From the NCBI GenBank assembly GCA_003116975.1, contig BGKB01000055.1:1-64000 (forward strand): a stretch of 64,000 bases of DNA, read 5' to 3'. The DNA comes from Aurantiochytrium sp. KH105 (lineage: Eukaryota > Sar > Bigyra > Thraustochytrida > Thraustochytriidae). A model generated the notes under the pieces. The model ran no database searches. It was not told the origin of the DNA and saw nothing but the letters and a program-made list of their open reading frames with translations. Of this stretch, positions 31,839 to 41,317 are shown one piece after another. Each line of letters begins with the position of its first letter. Position 1 is the stretch's first letter. The position numbers and the translations under genes were made by a program.

Positions 31839-31921
31839 GGCGGCGGCGGCGGGCCCGCCCTGGATGCCGTGGTGTTGCTTGCGGTCGAGTTCGAGGCGTG
31901 CGACGTGAGAGCCTCGCTCAT
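29753..31921 (-). CDS. PolyQ protein with two RFxV motifs and a coiled coil
   Basis: 722 residues from ATG 31921; an upstream in-frame extension to 32050 lacks features. Many Gln runs of up to ten. Two GRF-hydrophobic-V motifs, GRFLV at 132-136 and GRFVV at 181-185, have the RFx(V/I) form bound by the CCT domain of OSR1/SPAK kinases and found in WNKs and their partners. A coiled coil spans about 543-604 (RLQELVTELNSN, KNFVLTRQLKDTKQQL, IENLKEQLAKN). No enzyme domain. It ends 29 bp from the convergent UFD1 stop, so the two transcripts probably overlap. Function unknown; a scaffold in a WNK/OSR1-like pathway is inference. Confidence 0.65.
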
Positions 31922-32426
31922 GGGGGCGATTGACGCCTGCTCCTGCAAAACGCCTGCTCCGCTGTCCCGACAAGGACCTACTATCCCGCCCGCGCGCAAA
32001 GCCACCTCTAGCCAGGCCCTCGCTCTCCCTTTGAGACCTCGAGGCACCACTCGCGCCGCGCCCTCTCGCAGCCTCGCGCCGGAGGCTCTCTCGCGGTTGC
32101 TCGGATTTGATTTTCTTTTTTGGGCTGATGTCCTGTCCTATTTTGCGTGCTTGATGTTTTTTTATGTAAACTCTCAGGTTAGGTTTGTAGCGATGTTAGG
32201 TTAGGTTTGCCGTGACAACGCCGCACAACGGAACGGACAACGTTGCGAGCCCTTTTGTCCAAAGCAAACACGCAAGTCAAAAAAGCAAGCAAGCAAGCAA
32301 GCAAGCAAGCTTTGGAGGAGGACGCCACCTCGTAGCGGAGGTACTACGAAAAGGACGAGAGCGCTCGGACCGCGAGCTCAAGACGCGCTCGCGCAATAGC
32401 CAGAGACGAAAAGGGATATCGAGAAA
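31922..32426. other. Divergent promoter region
   Basis: Between the polyQ gene (-) and the PIH1 gene (+). It contains two TTAGGTTAGGTTT-like short repeats near 32175-32210 and an (AAGC)n tract at 32283-32310. No gene seen. Confidence 0.55.
32283..32310. repeat. (AAGC)n microsatellite
   Basis: Seven AAGC units about 120 bp upstream of the PIH1-domain gene start. Confidence 0.95.
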
Positions 32427-34289
32427 ATGAACTCGGCCAAGTCGCTGCGACGCGCCGGCAGAGGTCAAGGCGGCAAAATGTCCCTTAGCGCCGCCATGCG
32501 CCAGCTCGGCATCGACAAAGAGAGTCTGCCGAAGCAAGAAGCGGAGGAGCTCTGGAACATGCTCAACAATATGGCCGACAAGGACCCTGAAGGCTACAAG
32601 GATTTTATTCGCAACCAAATGGGCGAAGCCAAACAAGACGAGGACAACCAAGTCCAGAAAAGAGGCTTTCGACCCGAAAAGGGATTTGCAATCAAGACTT
32701 CGTACGTGCAAAACGATGCCGCTAACACCACGAAACCAGTCTATATTAATCTATGCGGTTGCAAGGCGGTTGAGATGCCACGCGACGCTGCAGGCACGCT
32801 GCTCGAACCGACCAAGACGGCGAAGCCCAACTTGACGGGGCTTAACATCCCCCTCGCCGTCGGAACTCTGCGCGACTGCATCAACCCAGACTCTGGAGAC
32901 GACGCCCACGTGCTCGATGTGGTTTTCCACCCTTGGGTTACGGAACAAGCGTGCGAGTTCAGCAGCTTCCAGGCCCAAATTATCGAGCTTGCTCTCACGT
33001 GGTGCGAAGCCGAAGCGCGAGGTAAACTCTCGCGCAAGTACGCAACCCTTCCTCGCGCATACTACGGCACGGACCCCATGGGAATGACTGCCTTTTTTCC
33101 TGTCGGTGAGGACCCTGCTCAGTCCGCAGGAGCCTCCGCGTCGGCATCCAAGTCCAAATCCCTGCCATCAAAGGATCCAAAAGCAGATGTCATGGCGCGG
33201 CCCGAAACCTTGCTCGGAGCCTTGCGCGAAGAGACGAAAGCTGCCGAGTCACAATCGACGAAAGAGATCAAGCTTCAGCAAAAGGAAAGAGAAAATAATG
33301 CCAGGAACACGCCAATTGTTTTGCCCGGCGGTATTGGTCCACGCAGCGACAGCGCCGTGTCCGAAAAGGACAAGCAGCCAAAATCAAAAACTGAGCAAAA
33401 ACCGAAAACCCAACAGACGCCCAAGAAGCTTGTGCAGGAAGTGTCCAAAGCGCCAAAGCGGGCCGCCGTGAAAAAGGGTTTTCTTGAAAACACAAATGGG
33501 GCGCTTTATGGCGAAGCTGGCTCGAGCGAAGGCGCGCCGACATCTCTGTACCAAAAGGCCAAGATTGTTGATCTCAACAAAATGTCACCGGAAGAGGTGC
33601 AAAAGGTGATGCAAGAGCACGGCAGTGGTGGCCCGCTTCCTTCTGCTGCTGGTGCACAGCAGGCAAGGCCGCCCAAAGAGAAACAATCACTTTCCAACGC
33701 CGCGGCATCTGCCAAGAGCGAGAATGACAAGCGTGACGATACGCGAAAGATGCTCGAAAATGCCTTTGAGAGCCTCTCCAAGGAAGAAAAGGATGCGTTT
33801 GAAAAGTTTGCAGAGGCTGCGGACCTCGAGTTCGCCAAGCGTAATGTCAATGATCAGGATGTACAGCCTGGCCTTGAGGGGCTCTTTGGGGATCTCACCA
33901 AGTCCATGGGGGCGCTAGGTGCTCTTTTCGACACGGGCAAACCGGGACCTGCTCAACATAGTACGAAAGAAGCAAAGGCGCCTGCGAGCGAGCCGGAAAG
34001 AACAGGGGACGCAACATCCACGCAATTCGCTCTTGCCCCGGCAACCCACAAGCTCACGGAGAACGTGGAGACGGGGGAGATTAAACTAGTTTTGGATGTC
34101 GGGACTTCATGCACGCTTGCAGATATCGACGTGGAAATTTCGGAGCACAAGGTCCGGCTCGTGAGCAAAGGCAATTTTGCTGACACACCCGTTCGTCTCC
34201 CAACGGCGATCGATCGCGAGAGTGCTCGTGCCAAGCTCTCCAAGAAGACCGGCAAGCTCACAATCAAGGCGACCATGAAGAAGCGATAA
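32427..34289 (+). CDS. PIH1-domain protein with C-terminal CS-like domain
   Basis: 620 residues from ATG 32427. Residues about 80-216 form a PIH1 domain: FRPEKGFAIKT, KPVYINLCGC, a LNIPLAVGTLRDC block, HVLDVVFHPWVTEQA and an ELALTWCE helix. Residues about 540-620 are a CS/p23-like beta-sandwich (ENVETGEIKLVLDV, DIDVEISEHKVRLVS, AKLSKKTGKLTIKATM). The middle is Lys/Glu-rich and disordered. PIH1 proteins work with HSP90: PIH1D1 in the R2TP complex, Kintoun and PIH1D2/3 in preassembly of axonemal dynein. The PIH1-plus-CS order is the family norm, but the length exceeds PIH1D1/2 (about 300). Which paralog it is cannot be told from sequence alone. Confidence 0.88.
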   Translation: MNSAKSLRRAGRGQGGKMSLSAAMRQLGIDKESLPKQEAEELWNMLNNMADKDPEGYKDFIRNQMGEAKQDEDNQVQKRGFRPEKGFAIKTSYVQNDAANTTKPVYINLCGCKAVEMPRDAAGTLLEPTKTAKPNLTGLNIPLAVGTLRDCINPDSGDDAHVLDVVFHPWVTEQACEFSSFQAQIIELALTWCEAEARGKLSRKYATLPRAYYGTDPMGMTAFFPVGEDPAQSAGASASASKSKSLPSKDPKADVMARPETLLGALREETKAAESQSTKEIKLQQKERENNARNTPIVLPGGIGPRSDSAVSEKDKQPKSKTEQKPKTQQTPKKLVQEVSKAPKRAAVKKGFLENTNGALYGEAGSSEGAPTSLYQKAKIVDLNKMSPEEVQKVMQEHGSGGPLPSAAGAQQARPPKEKQSLSNAAASAKSENDKRDDTRKMLENAFESLSKEEKDAFEKFAEAADLEFAKRNVNDQDVQPGLEGLFGDLTKSMGALGALFDTGKPGPAQHSTKEAKAPASEPERTGDATSTQFALAPATHKLTENVETGEIKLVLDVGTSCTLADIDVEISEHKVRLVSKGNFADTPVRLPTAIDRESARAKLSKKTGKLTIKATMKKR

Positions 34290-34669
34290 TTGCCCACCAA
34301 GAAGATTGTCAAGCTCATGAAGAAGGCCACGAGCGTATGAACAATGAATTTTAATGAGACGCTTTTTCCTTTTAATTTTCCCCTTCCCGAGCGAACGAGC
34401 GAGTCTTTATTGTGCAGCTGCTCCGGGCTCACCGTGAGACACGAGGGTGGGTGGGAGAAGAGAAATAAAATGAAAGCCACGAACTTGTGATCAAATTTCA
34501 CCATGCCGTAGCTTTTATCCGTTTTTTCTTTTTTTTTTTCCACTGGTAAAGTGTGTTCAAACAGAGCAAGGGACTTTTCTATCATCACCTTTTCGCGGTG
34601 CAAAGCATCTTTCTTCAGCGCGTGGGCGCCTGACGCGCAGGCGTTGGACCGCCCCTTGCCACTGCGTCG
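34290..34669. other. Intergenic
   Basis: 3' region of the PIH1 gene and 5' region of the EF-hand gene, both plus strand. A/T-rich near 34355-34380 and a T/poly-T run at 34520-34540. No gene seen. Confidence 0.55.
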
Positions 34670-35994
34670 ATGGCGGATGCGCACGCTGGCAAGTGTGCGC
34701 GGACGCGCATCAAGACGGTTTTCAACTATGACACCGTGCGATGGCTTGAAAGACATCATCGGCAGAGGCTCGTATCTCGACAAAAGCTCGACGAGGAGAG
34801 ACTCTCGCAACTCAAGGAGATGTTTGATCACCTCGATGAGGACAAGTACGTTTTCCTGCTCACTTGCTTGCACTTCTCCAATCTTCACATATTCGGGTAA
34901 CGCGAAGACTGACTTGCACAAAACATCATCACGCGTTGCTCGAGCAGCTCCGGCTCAATCGATCTTGCAGAATTAGAGCTAGCCATGAAATTCCTGCACC
35001 CTGACGGCGATGGCGCCCAGTCGAGCGAGGCCATCATTGAGCAATTTCGGTACATGGACACGGACGGGTCCGAGAGCATCGACTTTGGGGAATTTGTTAG
35101 CGTCATGACGTCTGACATTGTTGACCAGGAGTTCTTCCAGCTCAAAGACGAGGTCGAGGCCGCCAAGTGGGACCTGGCGTTCTTTCTTTTTGCCACCAAA
35201 TTTCGCAGACAAAAGGTACGTCTCTTGATGCGGTTCCACCTTGCTTCTCTCTACCATGTGACTTTGTGCCGTGTGACTGACACTCGATTCACGATCTCTC
35301 TGGCTGCGGCTTGCAAACATGACTTGGCATCGTTTGTGATGCTCCGCATTGGCGCGCCGTGGGGGACCGACTTCCTTTCCCTGACCAGCTTATCGACGAC
35401 ATCGGCGGCGCGGACCCAAGTCTAACCGGCGACGGGCACAGCGACCGCGCTCGCTACGCCAAGTTCCACACCCTTTTCCAGGTCCCGGTGCTGCCCAGCT
35501 CGCTGCAAGACGAGGAGGCGATGCGCCGGTACGAGGCCGAAACGATACGGAAGCGCAAGCAGCGCGTGCGCGAGGTCAGGCGCGCGCGCGAGGCTGGCGC
35601 GGCCCTTTTCGGGCCTCGGGAGCGGCCGACAAACGCCCTCCTCGCCAAGCTCGCTTCCTCGTCGCGAGATCCGCCTCGCACTGCCGCGCGGCATTCCGGC
35701 ACGCGATTCGCCGCGACAGCCGCGCGGCCGCGGCCGCCGCCCGGCCGGCCTCCGCGTCTGCTGCGCGCCGGCTCGCCCGGCCACGCCGCGCTGCGCATCA
35801 AGCGCGACGCCCTGCGCGAGGCGCGCCACACGCTCGGGTCGCAGGCCCCGCATCCTCGGCATCCTCATCCGCAGCATCCCCATCCCGCCGCCGCCCTCGT
35901 CCCCGCCGCCTCCTCCTCCTCCGGCCGCGCCGCCGCCGGGGCCTCGCGCGCCGCCCGCAAGCGCGGCCCCGCGCGCCTGGGCATCCTGCGCTAG
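34670..35994 (+). CDS. EF-hand calcium-binding protein, three exons
   Basis: Exons 34670-34845, 34948-35215 and 35389-35994; introns of 102 and 173 nt, both with GTACGT donors and CAG acceptors. They give 349 residues in frame. The splice at 34845/34948 rebuilds a complete EF loop of the DxDxSGxIDxxE type (DEDNSGSIDLAE), and a second loop, DTDGSESIDFGE, follows about 37 residues on. After the EF pair comes a helical segment (VEAAKWDLAFFLFATKFRRQ), then a region with KRKQRVREVRRAREAG, then a Pro/Ala/Arg/His-rich tail of low complexity. The third exon boundary is less certain than the first, because only a pyrimidine tract and frame agreement support it. Likely a Ca2+ sensor; the target is unknown. 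Confidence 0.75.
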
Positions 35995-36768
35995 CCGCGA
36001 GACCTCTGCGCCAGCCGCGATCTTTCCCAGTTTGCTGGCGGCATTAACAGAATAGCAGCAGCAGCGGCAATGAGCGGCAGCAGCGTGCGAGTCTGTGACG
36101 CGACGATCGCCCGGCACGGTGGCATTCGCACGGCCACGGCTGCCGCATCGCGATGACATCGCGATCGCATTGCGCCGGCCCGGGGCCAGACCGCCTTGGA
36201 TAAGATCGCATCCGCCGCGATGGAGGGAGTGCGTCGACACGCCAGCTGCAGCTGCAGCCTCTTGCGCGCGTGGGACGCGGCGCGAGATCTTCGCCTCCGT
36301 CAATGAACCGCGCCGGAACAAGTTGTGGTGCCCTGACCTCCTTGCTTTTCACAGGGAAGCGGAAGCGCGATGGCGAGCGTGGAGCCGCAGCCGCTGAACG
36401 AGCTGCGAGGCACCGCGAAGGGAGGGGGCGGCCTCGGGAAGCTTCCCGGCTCTGCTTGCCTGCTTGCTTGTTGCTTGCTTTCTTGCATTGCATTGCATTG
36501 CATTGCATTGCATTGCCTGCAGGCTGGACGCGGAGCTCGGGTTAGCGTCCTCTACGAGTTGTGAGGCGGTGAAGATGAGACCGCCTCGGCCTCGCACAGT
36601 CGCCTTCGGCGCAGACTGCGAGCGTGCGAGGGAGGCCAGACCCGCAACAGCTGAGGCGTCCACGTCGCAGCAGAGCAACTCGTAGAGAAACCTCGTAGCG
36701 AAGACGCGCAGCAGCGTGTCGATAGAGGCGCGACGAAAGCGAACAAGCAAGCGAGCGAGCAAGCAAGC
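35995..36768. other. Intergenic with GCATT microsatellite
   Basis: Between the EF-hand gene and the first dehydrogenase. GC-rich, with CAG/GCA-rich runs at 36050-36090 and the pentamer tract at 36484-36516. An open frame covers part of it on the minus strand but is the shadow of the dehydrogenase extended by repeats. No gene seen. Confidence 0.55.
36484..36516. repeat. (GCATT)n microsatellite
   Basis: Six to seven consecutive GCATT pentamers upstream of the first dehydrogenase gene. Confidence 0.95.
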
Positions 36769-37974
36769 ATGGCCGCCAAGAAAGAGGATGCGCTCCAGGC
36801 GGCGCACGCGCTCGCGAAAAAGGTCGGCGGAGACACCTACACCAAGGAGAACCCCATGCGCCTCGGCGTCATCAGTACGGCCAACATTGCCCGCAAGGTC
36901 ATCAGCGGCGTCCAGGCCCTCGACACCGTCAAGGTTACCGTCGTCTCCTCGCGTAACCTTGAAAAGGCGCAACAGTTTGCCAAGGATGTCGGCGTCGACA
37001 AGGCCTACGGCAGCTACGAGGAAGTGCTCGCCGATCCTGAAATCGATGCCGTGTACGTGCCGCTGCCCACCTCGACGCACGCTGAGTGGGTCGGCAAGGC
37101 TGCCAAGGCCGGCAAGCACGTGCTTTGCGAAAAGCCATGCGCGCTCGACAGCAAGCAGCTCTTTGCCATGTTGCTTGAATGCAAAGAGAACAACGTACAC
37201 ATCATGGACAATGTCATGTTCATGCACCACGACCGTCTGCGCATGATGCGCGAACGCATTGACGACGGCTTTCTCGGCAAGCACGGCGCCACCCACGTCT
37301 CTTCCATCTTTTCTTTCCGCTCGAGCGAGGAATTTGTCACCTCGAACATTCGCATGAATCCCGATCTCGACGCCTTGGGCGCACTGGGCGACCTCGGCTG
37401 GTACAATGTCCGCATGGCGCTCTTCGCCTTTGGCTGGCGCAAGCCCTCCACGGCCCAAGGCCGCATCCTCATCTCGCACAACAAGGTCCCCATCGAGTTC
37501 TCGGGTGTGCTCACCTGGGATCCCGAGGACGGCGAGGAAGACGTTGCCGGCATCAAGCTGCAGCGCTCGACGACGCTTTACTGCTCCTTTTTGCACGGCA
37601 AGCAGCAGCATGTCCAGATTACCGGCTCGGACGGCATGATCGCTCTCGATGATTTCGTCAACACCCGCTCAACAAAGTCTGCTGTTTTCCTCGAGGAGTC
37701 CGATCACCGAACGACCATGACGGAGGACGGACCCGAGACGGAGAGCAAGCGTAACCTCGTCAAGACTGGCCCCTGGCGCCAGGAAGCCGAGACGGTTGCA
37801 AACTTTGCGCGCCAGGTCGCCGCCTGCAAGCAGGGTCAAAACATTGATTTCTGGCCGCGCATTGCCCTCCTCACGCAGGTCTGCTGTGACGCTCTGCTCG
37901 ACTCTGCGGCCAAGGATGGCGTCGTCGTCGATGTCGACCCTCTTGGCCTTCTCGAGCGCGATGAACTCAAGTGA
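36769..37974 (+). CDS. Gfo/Idh/MocA oxidoreductase, dihydrodiol/D-xylose dehydrogenase type, copy 1
   Basis: 401 residues from ATG 36769. NAD(P)-dependent sugar or trans-dihydrodiol dehydrogenase family. Seen: N-terminal Rossmann segment RLGVISTANIARKV, VVSSRNLEKAQQFA, DAVYVPLPTSTHAEW, the family Lys motif CEKPCA at about 119-124, and DNVMFMHHDRLRMM with a GDLGWYNVRMALFAF block in the substrate domain. These match eukaryotic dihydrodiol dehydrogenase and fungal xylose dehydrogenases; the substrate cannot be decided by reading. No targeting signal, so probably cytosolic. It is the upstream member of a direct tandem pair; its first 300 nt are almost identical to copy 2. Confidence 0.9.
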   Translation: MAAKKEDALQAAHALAKKVGGDTYTKENPMRLGVISTANIARKVISGVQALDTVKVTVVSSRNLEKAQQFAKDVGVDKAYGSYEEVLADPEIDAVYVPLPTSTHAEWVGKAAKAGKHVLCEKPCALDSKQLFAMLLECKENNVHIMDNVMFMHHDRLRMMRERIDDGFLGKHGATHVSSIFSFRSSEEFVTSNIRMNPDLDALGALGDLGWYNVRMALFAFGWRKPSTAQGRILISHNKVPIEFSGVLTWDPEDGEEDVAGIKLQRSTTLYCSFLHGKQQHVQITGSDGMIALDDFVNTRSTKSAVFLEESDHRTTMTEDGPETESKRNLVKTGPWRQEAETVANFARQVAACKQGQNIDFWPRIALLTQVCCDALLDSAAKDGVVVDVDPLGLLERDELK

Positions 37975-38617
37975 GCGAGTGACAGAAGGTGCAAGCATGC
38001 GAACGTGTGATTGACAGAAAATAGATAAGGTTTCCCACATGTTTTTTTCCTTGTAACAGAGTGGAGCACGAGATCGATACCTCGCTCGCATTGCGTGCAG
38101 AGCCGAGAACAAAAGCCAGAACGTAGTGTCTCTTTAGCCTCAGGTTGTTTCTTTTGTCGCATTTCGCGCCCCGACAATGACAATGGACATCTTCGACCGA
38201 ACTTCTTCGTCATTCTTTTCTTCACAGTTTTCTGCCCTTCATGAATGCCCCGCGCATGTTACAATGTCCCTGCGCAGCCCCTTGCGCTTGTTGGCGTGCC
38301 CTTCTTGTTGCGACTACCGTGTGGCACATCCCCTCCCCCTCCTTCTGTTCCCTCTTCAGGCTCTTCTTGAGATGAGAAGATGACGGAAGATGGTTGTTCT
38401 AAGAGGGCGCGTCGGCGGGGCCTCCTTCCGCTTCCCAAGCCAAAGTCAGCACAGGATCGAACGCCGCCCGCGTTGACAGTCGAGCTTCATAAAACCTCAA
38501 CGAAAAGGTTTATCGAGGACAGGACGACACGAGTCGAGCCTTGCTTTCGTGCACGCGCGCGTACGACGACTGCGTCCTTACCCTCGCCCGCGGACACGTG
38601 CAGAGGGGAAAGCAAGC
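37975..38617. other. Spacer between the tandem dehydrogenases
   Basis: Holds the 3' region of copy 1 and the promoter of copy 2. T/C-rich near 38200-38360. No gene seen, and I see little similarity to the region upstream of copy 1 beyond AAGCAAGC immediately before the start codons. Confidence 0.6.
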
Positions 38618-39835
38618 ATGGCCACCAAGAAAGAGGATGCGCTCCAGGCGGCGCACGCGCTCGCGAAAAAGGTCGGCGGAGACACCTACACCAAGGAGAA
38701 CCCCATGCGCCTCGGCGTCATCAGTACGGCCAACATTGCCCGCAAGGTCATCAGTGGCGTCCAGGCCCTTGACACCGTCAAGGTCACCGTCGTCTCCTCG
38801 CGTAACCTTGAAAAGGCGCAACAGTTTGCCAAGGATGTTGGCGTCGACAAGGCCTACGGCAGCTACGAGGAAGTGCTCGCCGATCCTGAAATCGATGCCG
38901 TGTACGTGCCGCTGCCCACCTCGATGCACACCGAGTGGGTCTGCAAGGCTGCCAAGGCCGGCAAGCACGTACTCTGCGAAAAGCCTTGCGCTTTGAGCGG
39001 TGCACAACTCTTGGAGATGTTGCTCGTGTGCAAGGAAAACAAGGTACATTTCATGGACAATGTCATGTTCATGCACCACGACCGTCTTCGCATGATGCGC
39101 GAACGCATCGACGAAGGCTTTCTTGGCAAGCATGGCGCGACCAACGTCTTTTCGACCCTCACCTTTCGCTCGAGCGGCGACTTTGGCGAAGACTTTTACA
39201 GCTCCAACATTCGAACCAACCCGGACCTCGACGCGCTCGGTGCTGTTGGCGATCTTGGATGGTACAACATGCGCATGGCGCTCTTTGCCTTTGCCTGGCG
39301 TACACCGGCCACCGCACAAGGCCGTATGCTCATTTCGCACAACAAGGTCCCCATTGAAATTTCAGGTGTGCTCACTTGGGATCCCGAGGAGGGAGAGGAA
39401 GACGTTGCTGGCATAACGCTGCAACGCTCCACCGTCTTCCACGGCTCCTTTCTGCACAGCAACCAGCAACGCGTTCAAATTACTGGCGCCGACGGCATGA
39501 TCGCGCTCGACGACTTTGTCAACGCAAACTCTGCAAAGTCTGCGTCCTTTTTCGAGGAGTCCAAGCATGAAACCATCATGACCGAGGACGGTCCCGAGGC
39601 CAAGAGTGAGCGCAGCGTCGTAGAGACCGGTTATTGCCGCCAAGAGGCGGAGGCTGTCGCCAACTTTGCTTGCCAGATTGCCGCCCTCAAGCAGGGCCAG
39701 TCCATCGATTTCTGGCCGCGCATCGCGCTCCTTACTCAGCTATGCTGCGATGCTTTGCTCGAATCCGCCGAAAAGAACGGGGCCACCGTAAAGATCGATC
39801 CTGAGGGTCTTCTTGCTCGCTTCGATGCGGCATAG
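38618..39835 (+). CDS. Gfo/Idh/MocA oxidoreductase, dihydrodiol/D-xylose dehydrogenase type, copy 2
   Basis: 405 residues from ATG 38618, chosen to match the start of copy 1 (MATKKEDALQ versus MAAKKEDALQ). Same motifs: RLGVISTANIARKV, CEKPCA, DNVMFMHHDRLRMM, GDLGWYNMRMALFAF. After codon about 125 the two copies diverge at many positions, and copy 2 has a short insertion (GDFGEDFYSSN against EEFVTSN). Divergence in the substrate half suggests different substrate preference; that is inference. All key residues are kept, so both copies look functional. Confidence 0.9.
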   Translation: MATKKEDALQAAHALAKKVGGDTYTKENPMRLGVISTANIARKVISGVQALDTVKVTVVSSRNLEKAQQFAKDVGVDKAYGSYEEVLADPEIDAVYVPLPTSMHTEWVCKAAKAGKHVLCEKPCALSGAQLLEMLLVCKENKVHFMDNVMFMHHDRLRMMRERIDEGFLGKHGATNVFSTLTFRSSGDFGEDFYSSNIRTNPDLDALGAVGDLGWYNMRMALFAFAWRTPATAQGRMLISHNKVPIEISGVLTWDPEEGEEDVAGITLQRSTVFHGSFLHSNQQRVQITGADGMIALDDFVNANSAKSASFFEESKHETIMTEDGPEAKSERSVVETGYCRQEAEAVANFACQIAALKQGQSIDFWPRIALLTQLCCDALLESAEKNGATVKIDPEGLLARFDAA

Positions 39836-40163
39836 CAATAGATATAGAAAAATACAAGGAGAAATCGGGTCGTTTGTGATGTTGACACTCCAAAACTTTA
39901 CTCATTGTTTGACTAAATTCATTGCGCAGATCGGCCGGCTCGGCTTCGACACGTGCTCTTATGATTAAACAGCTGATACTCAGAACGGGCAGCATTCAGT
40001 CGCACTTTTCAGGTGACCAAAATCACTCTCTACAAAAAAAAGAAGAAAAGAAAAAGGATCTTCTTTGCAGTTGCTTTTGGCCTTGAGCTCAAGCAAGCGA
40101 ACTTGGCAAACTCGCAGCCCCGGACGCGAGGGCGGCAGGAGGCGAGCGCAGCACACAGACACC
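39836..40163. other. Intergenic
   Basis: Spacer between dehydrogenase copy 2 and the CSN8-like gene, both plus strand. It contains an A-rich run at 40033-40056. No gene seen. Confidence 0.6.
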
Positions 40164-41000
40164 ATGGAGGCTCCACGGCAACGCGTGACGCAGGCGCTAA
40201 ATGCCCTGCCCGATAAGGTCCAGAGCGAAGACCTCGCCTCCATCGGATTGGCGGCTGCGCGGCTTGTCGCGGCCTGCACGCGGCTCGAGGCGGCGGCGTA
40301 CGCAAAACTTGGCGACTGCTGCGCGCTCGACACCGAAGGCGCAAATGAAGAAGACATCGACGCCGCTGCCGTGCTCCAGGACCTCTTGCCCTTGTATATT
40401 CTCGCGCTCTGTCTTGACGGCGAACCGGAAAACGCCCGCTTCGCATACTTGCGAGCAGAAGCTTGCACAAACGCAGTGAGTGCATGGCCAGATGCTGGCC
40501 CGGCGGTCGCAGCTGCTCAGGCGCTCATGCGTCATCAATACGCAGCATTGTTTCGTACGCTCGAAAACACAACCTGGCATGGTGAGGCCGCCAAGGTCGC
40601 CGCGGCCCTCGCTGCCAAAACGCGTCGCTCCGTATGGGACACCTTTCGTCGCTCTCATGCACGCATCACGTCGCTCGCGCTCGCAAAGCAGCTAGGTCTT
40701 CCAGAAAAAGAAGCACTCGAACAGGCTGGTGCACAAGGCTGGCACCAAGTTCCACTTGCTGCCGATGTCATGGAGACGGAGGCATCTCTCGTGGTTCTCG
40801 AGCGGGCCGAGCAACCAGAAGATCACGCAGATGTTCTCAATGCCCAAGAAGCCGCTGCGCGTGCGACCTCGCGTATTCAAAGCCTCGTAGAAAAGGTTTT
40901 GGCGCTCGAGCAACCCGCCAGCTTCGACGCTCGGGGTGTCGTTGAAGCCACGCTTTCCTCGACAACACCTTCATCCAATAACCGCCAGGGTTCTGGCTAG
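40164..41000 (+). CDS. CSN8: COP9 signalosome subunit 8-like PCI protein
   Basis: 278 residues from ATG 40164 in an ACCATGG context. Residues about 70-210 fit the CSN8/PSMD8/eIF3k-type PCI domain: DLLPLYILALCLDGEPENARF, a helix with AAAQALMRHQYAALFRTLE, WHGEAAKVAAALA, RRSVWDTFRRSHARITSLAL, KQLGLPEKEALEQAGAQGW. The LGLP-x-E-x-A-x-x-GW block is the winged-helix part. CSN removes NEDD8 from cullins; CSN8 is a small structural subunit. The pattern fits CSN8 better than PSMD8 or eIF3k on length and the W-x-x-A motif, but the three are related and I am moderately sure. Confidence 0.72.
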   Translation: MEAPRQRVTQALNALPDKVQSEDLASIGLAAARLVAACTRLEAAAYAKLGDCCALDTEGANEEDIDAAAVLQDLLPLYILALCLDGEPENARFAYLRAEACTNAVSAWPDAGPAVAAAQALMRHQYAALFRTLENTTWHGEAAKVAAALAAKTRRSVWDTFRRSHARITSLALAKQLGLPEKEALEQAGAQGWHQVPLAADVMETEASLVVLERAEQPEDHADVLNAQEAAARATSRIQSLVEKVLALEQPASFDARGVVEATLSSTTPSSNNRQGSG

Positions 41001-41317
41001 CTCAAGCTCTTTCTCACTCTCTCTCTCTCTTTTTCTCTTGTTTTCTGCTTATATTCGCTCACCATCTTCTCTCTCCTATCTCCGAAAATCTCCACTATTA
41101 TTGCCAGCATAGCATACGAGACTTCGTCGTTGCTTTTCTTCTTCTTCTTTTCAATTTCATCTTCTTACCCAAGCCTTCCGCCTCCCTCAATTTCCAAAAC
41201 GAACATAGAATACGTAGCACTGTGCACGTAAATGACATTATTCGTTCTTTTCCTATTCTAACCCATTCGTACACGGTCACATCATGGATGATCAAGCGTT
41301 TACACCAAGCCCTCCGC
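41001..41317. other. Shared 3' region of convergent CSN8-like and BOP1 genes
   Basis: T/C-rich with a TC run near 41011-41040 and TTCTTC near 41130-41160. Both flanking genes end here. No gene seen. Confidence 0.6.

Noticed and set aside
32160-32215. Telomere-like TTAGGT repeats
   Set aside because: Only a few imperfect units inside an ordinary divergent promoter.
36349-37611. 420-codon minus-strand frame across the first dehydrogenase
   Set aside because: Antisense shadow; a similar one lies opposite the second copy because the two genes are paralogs.
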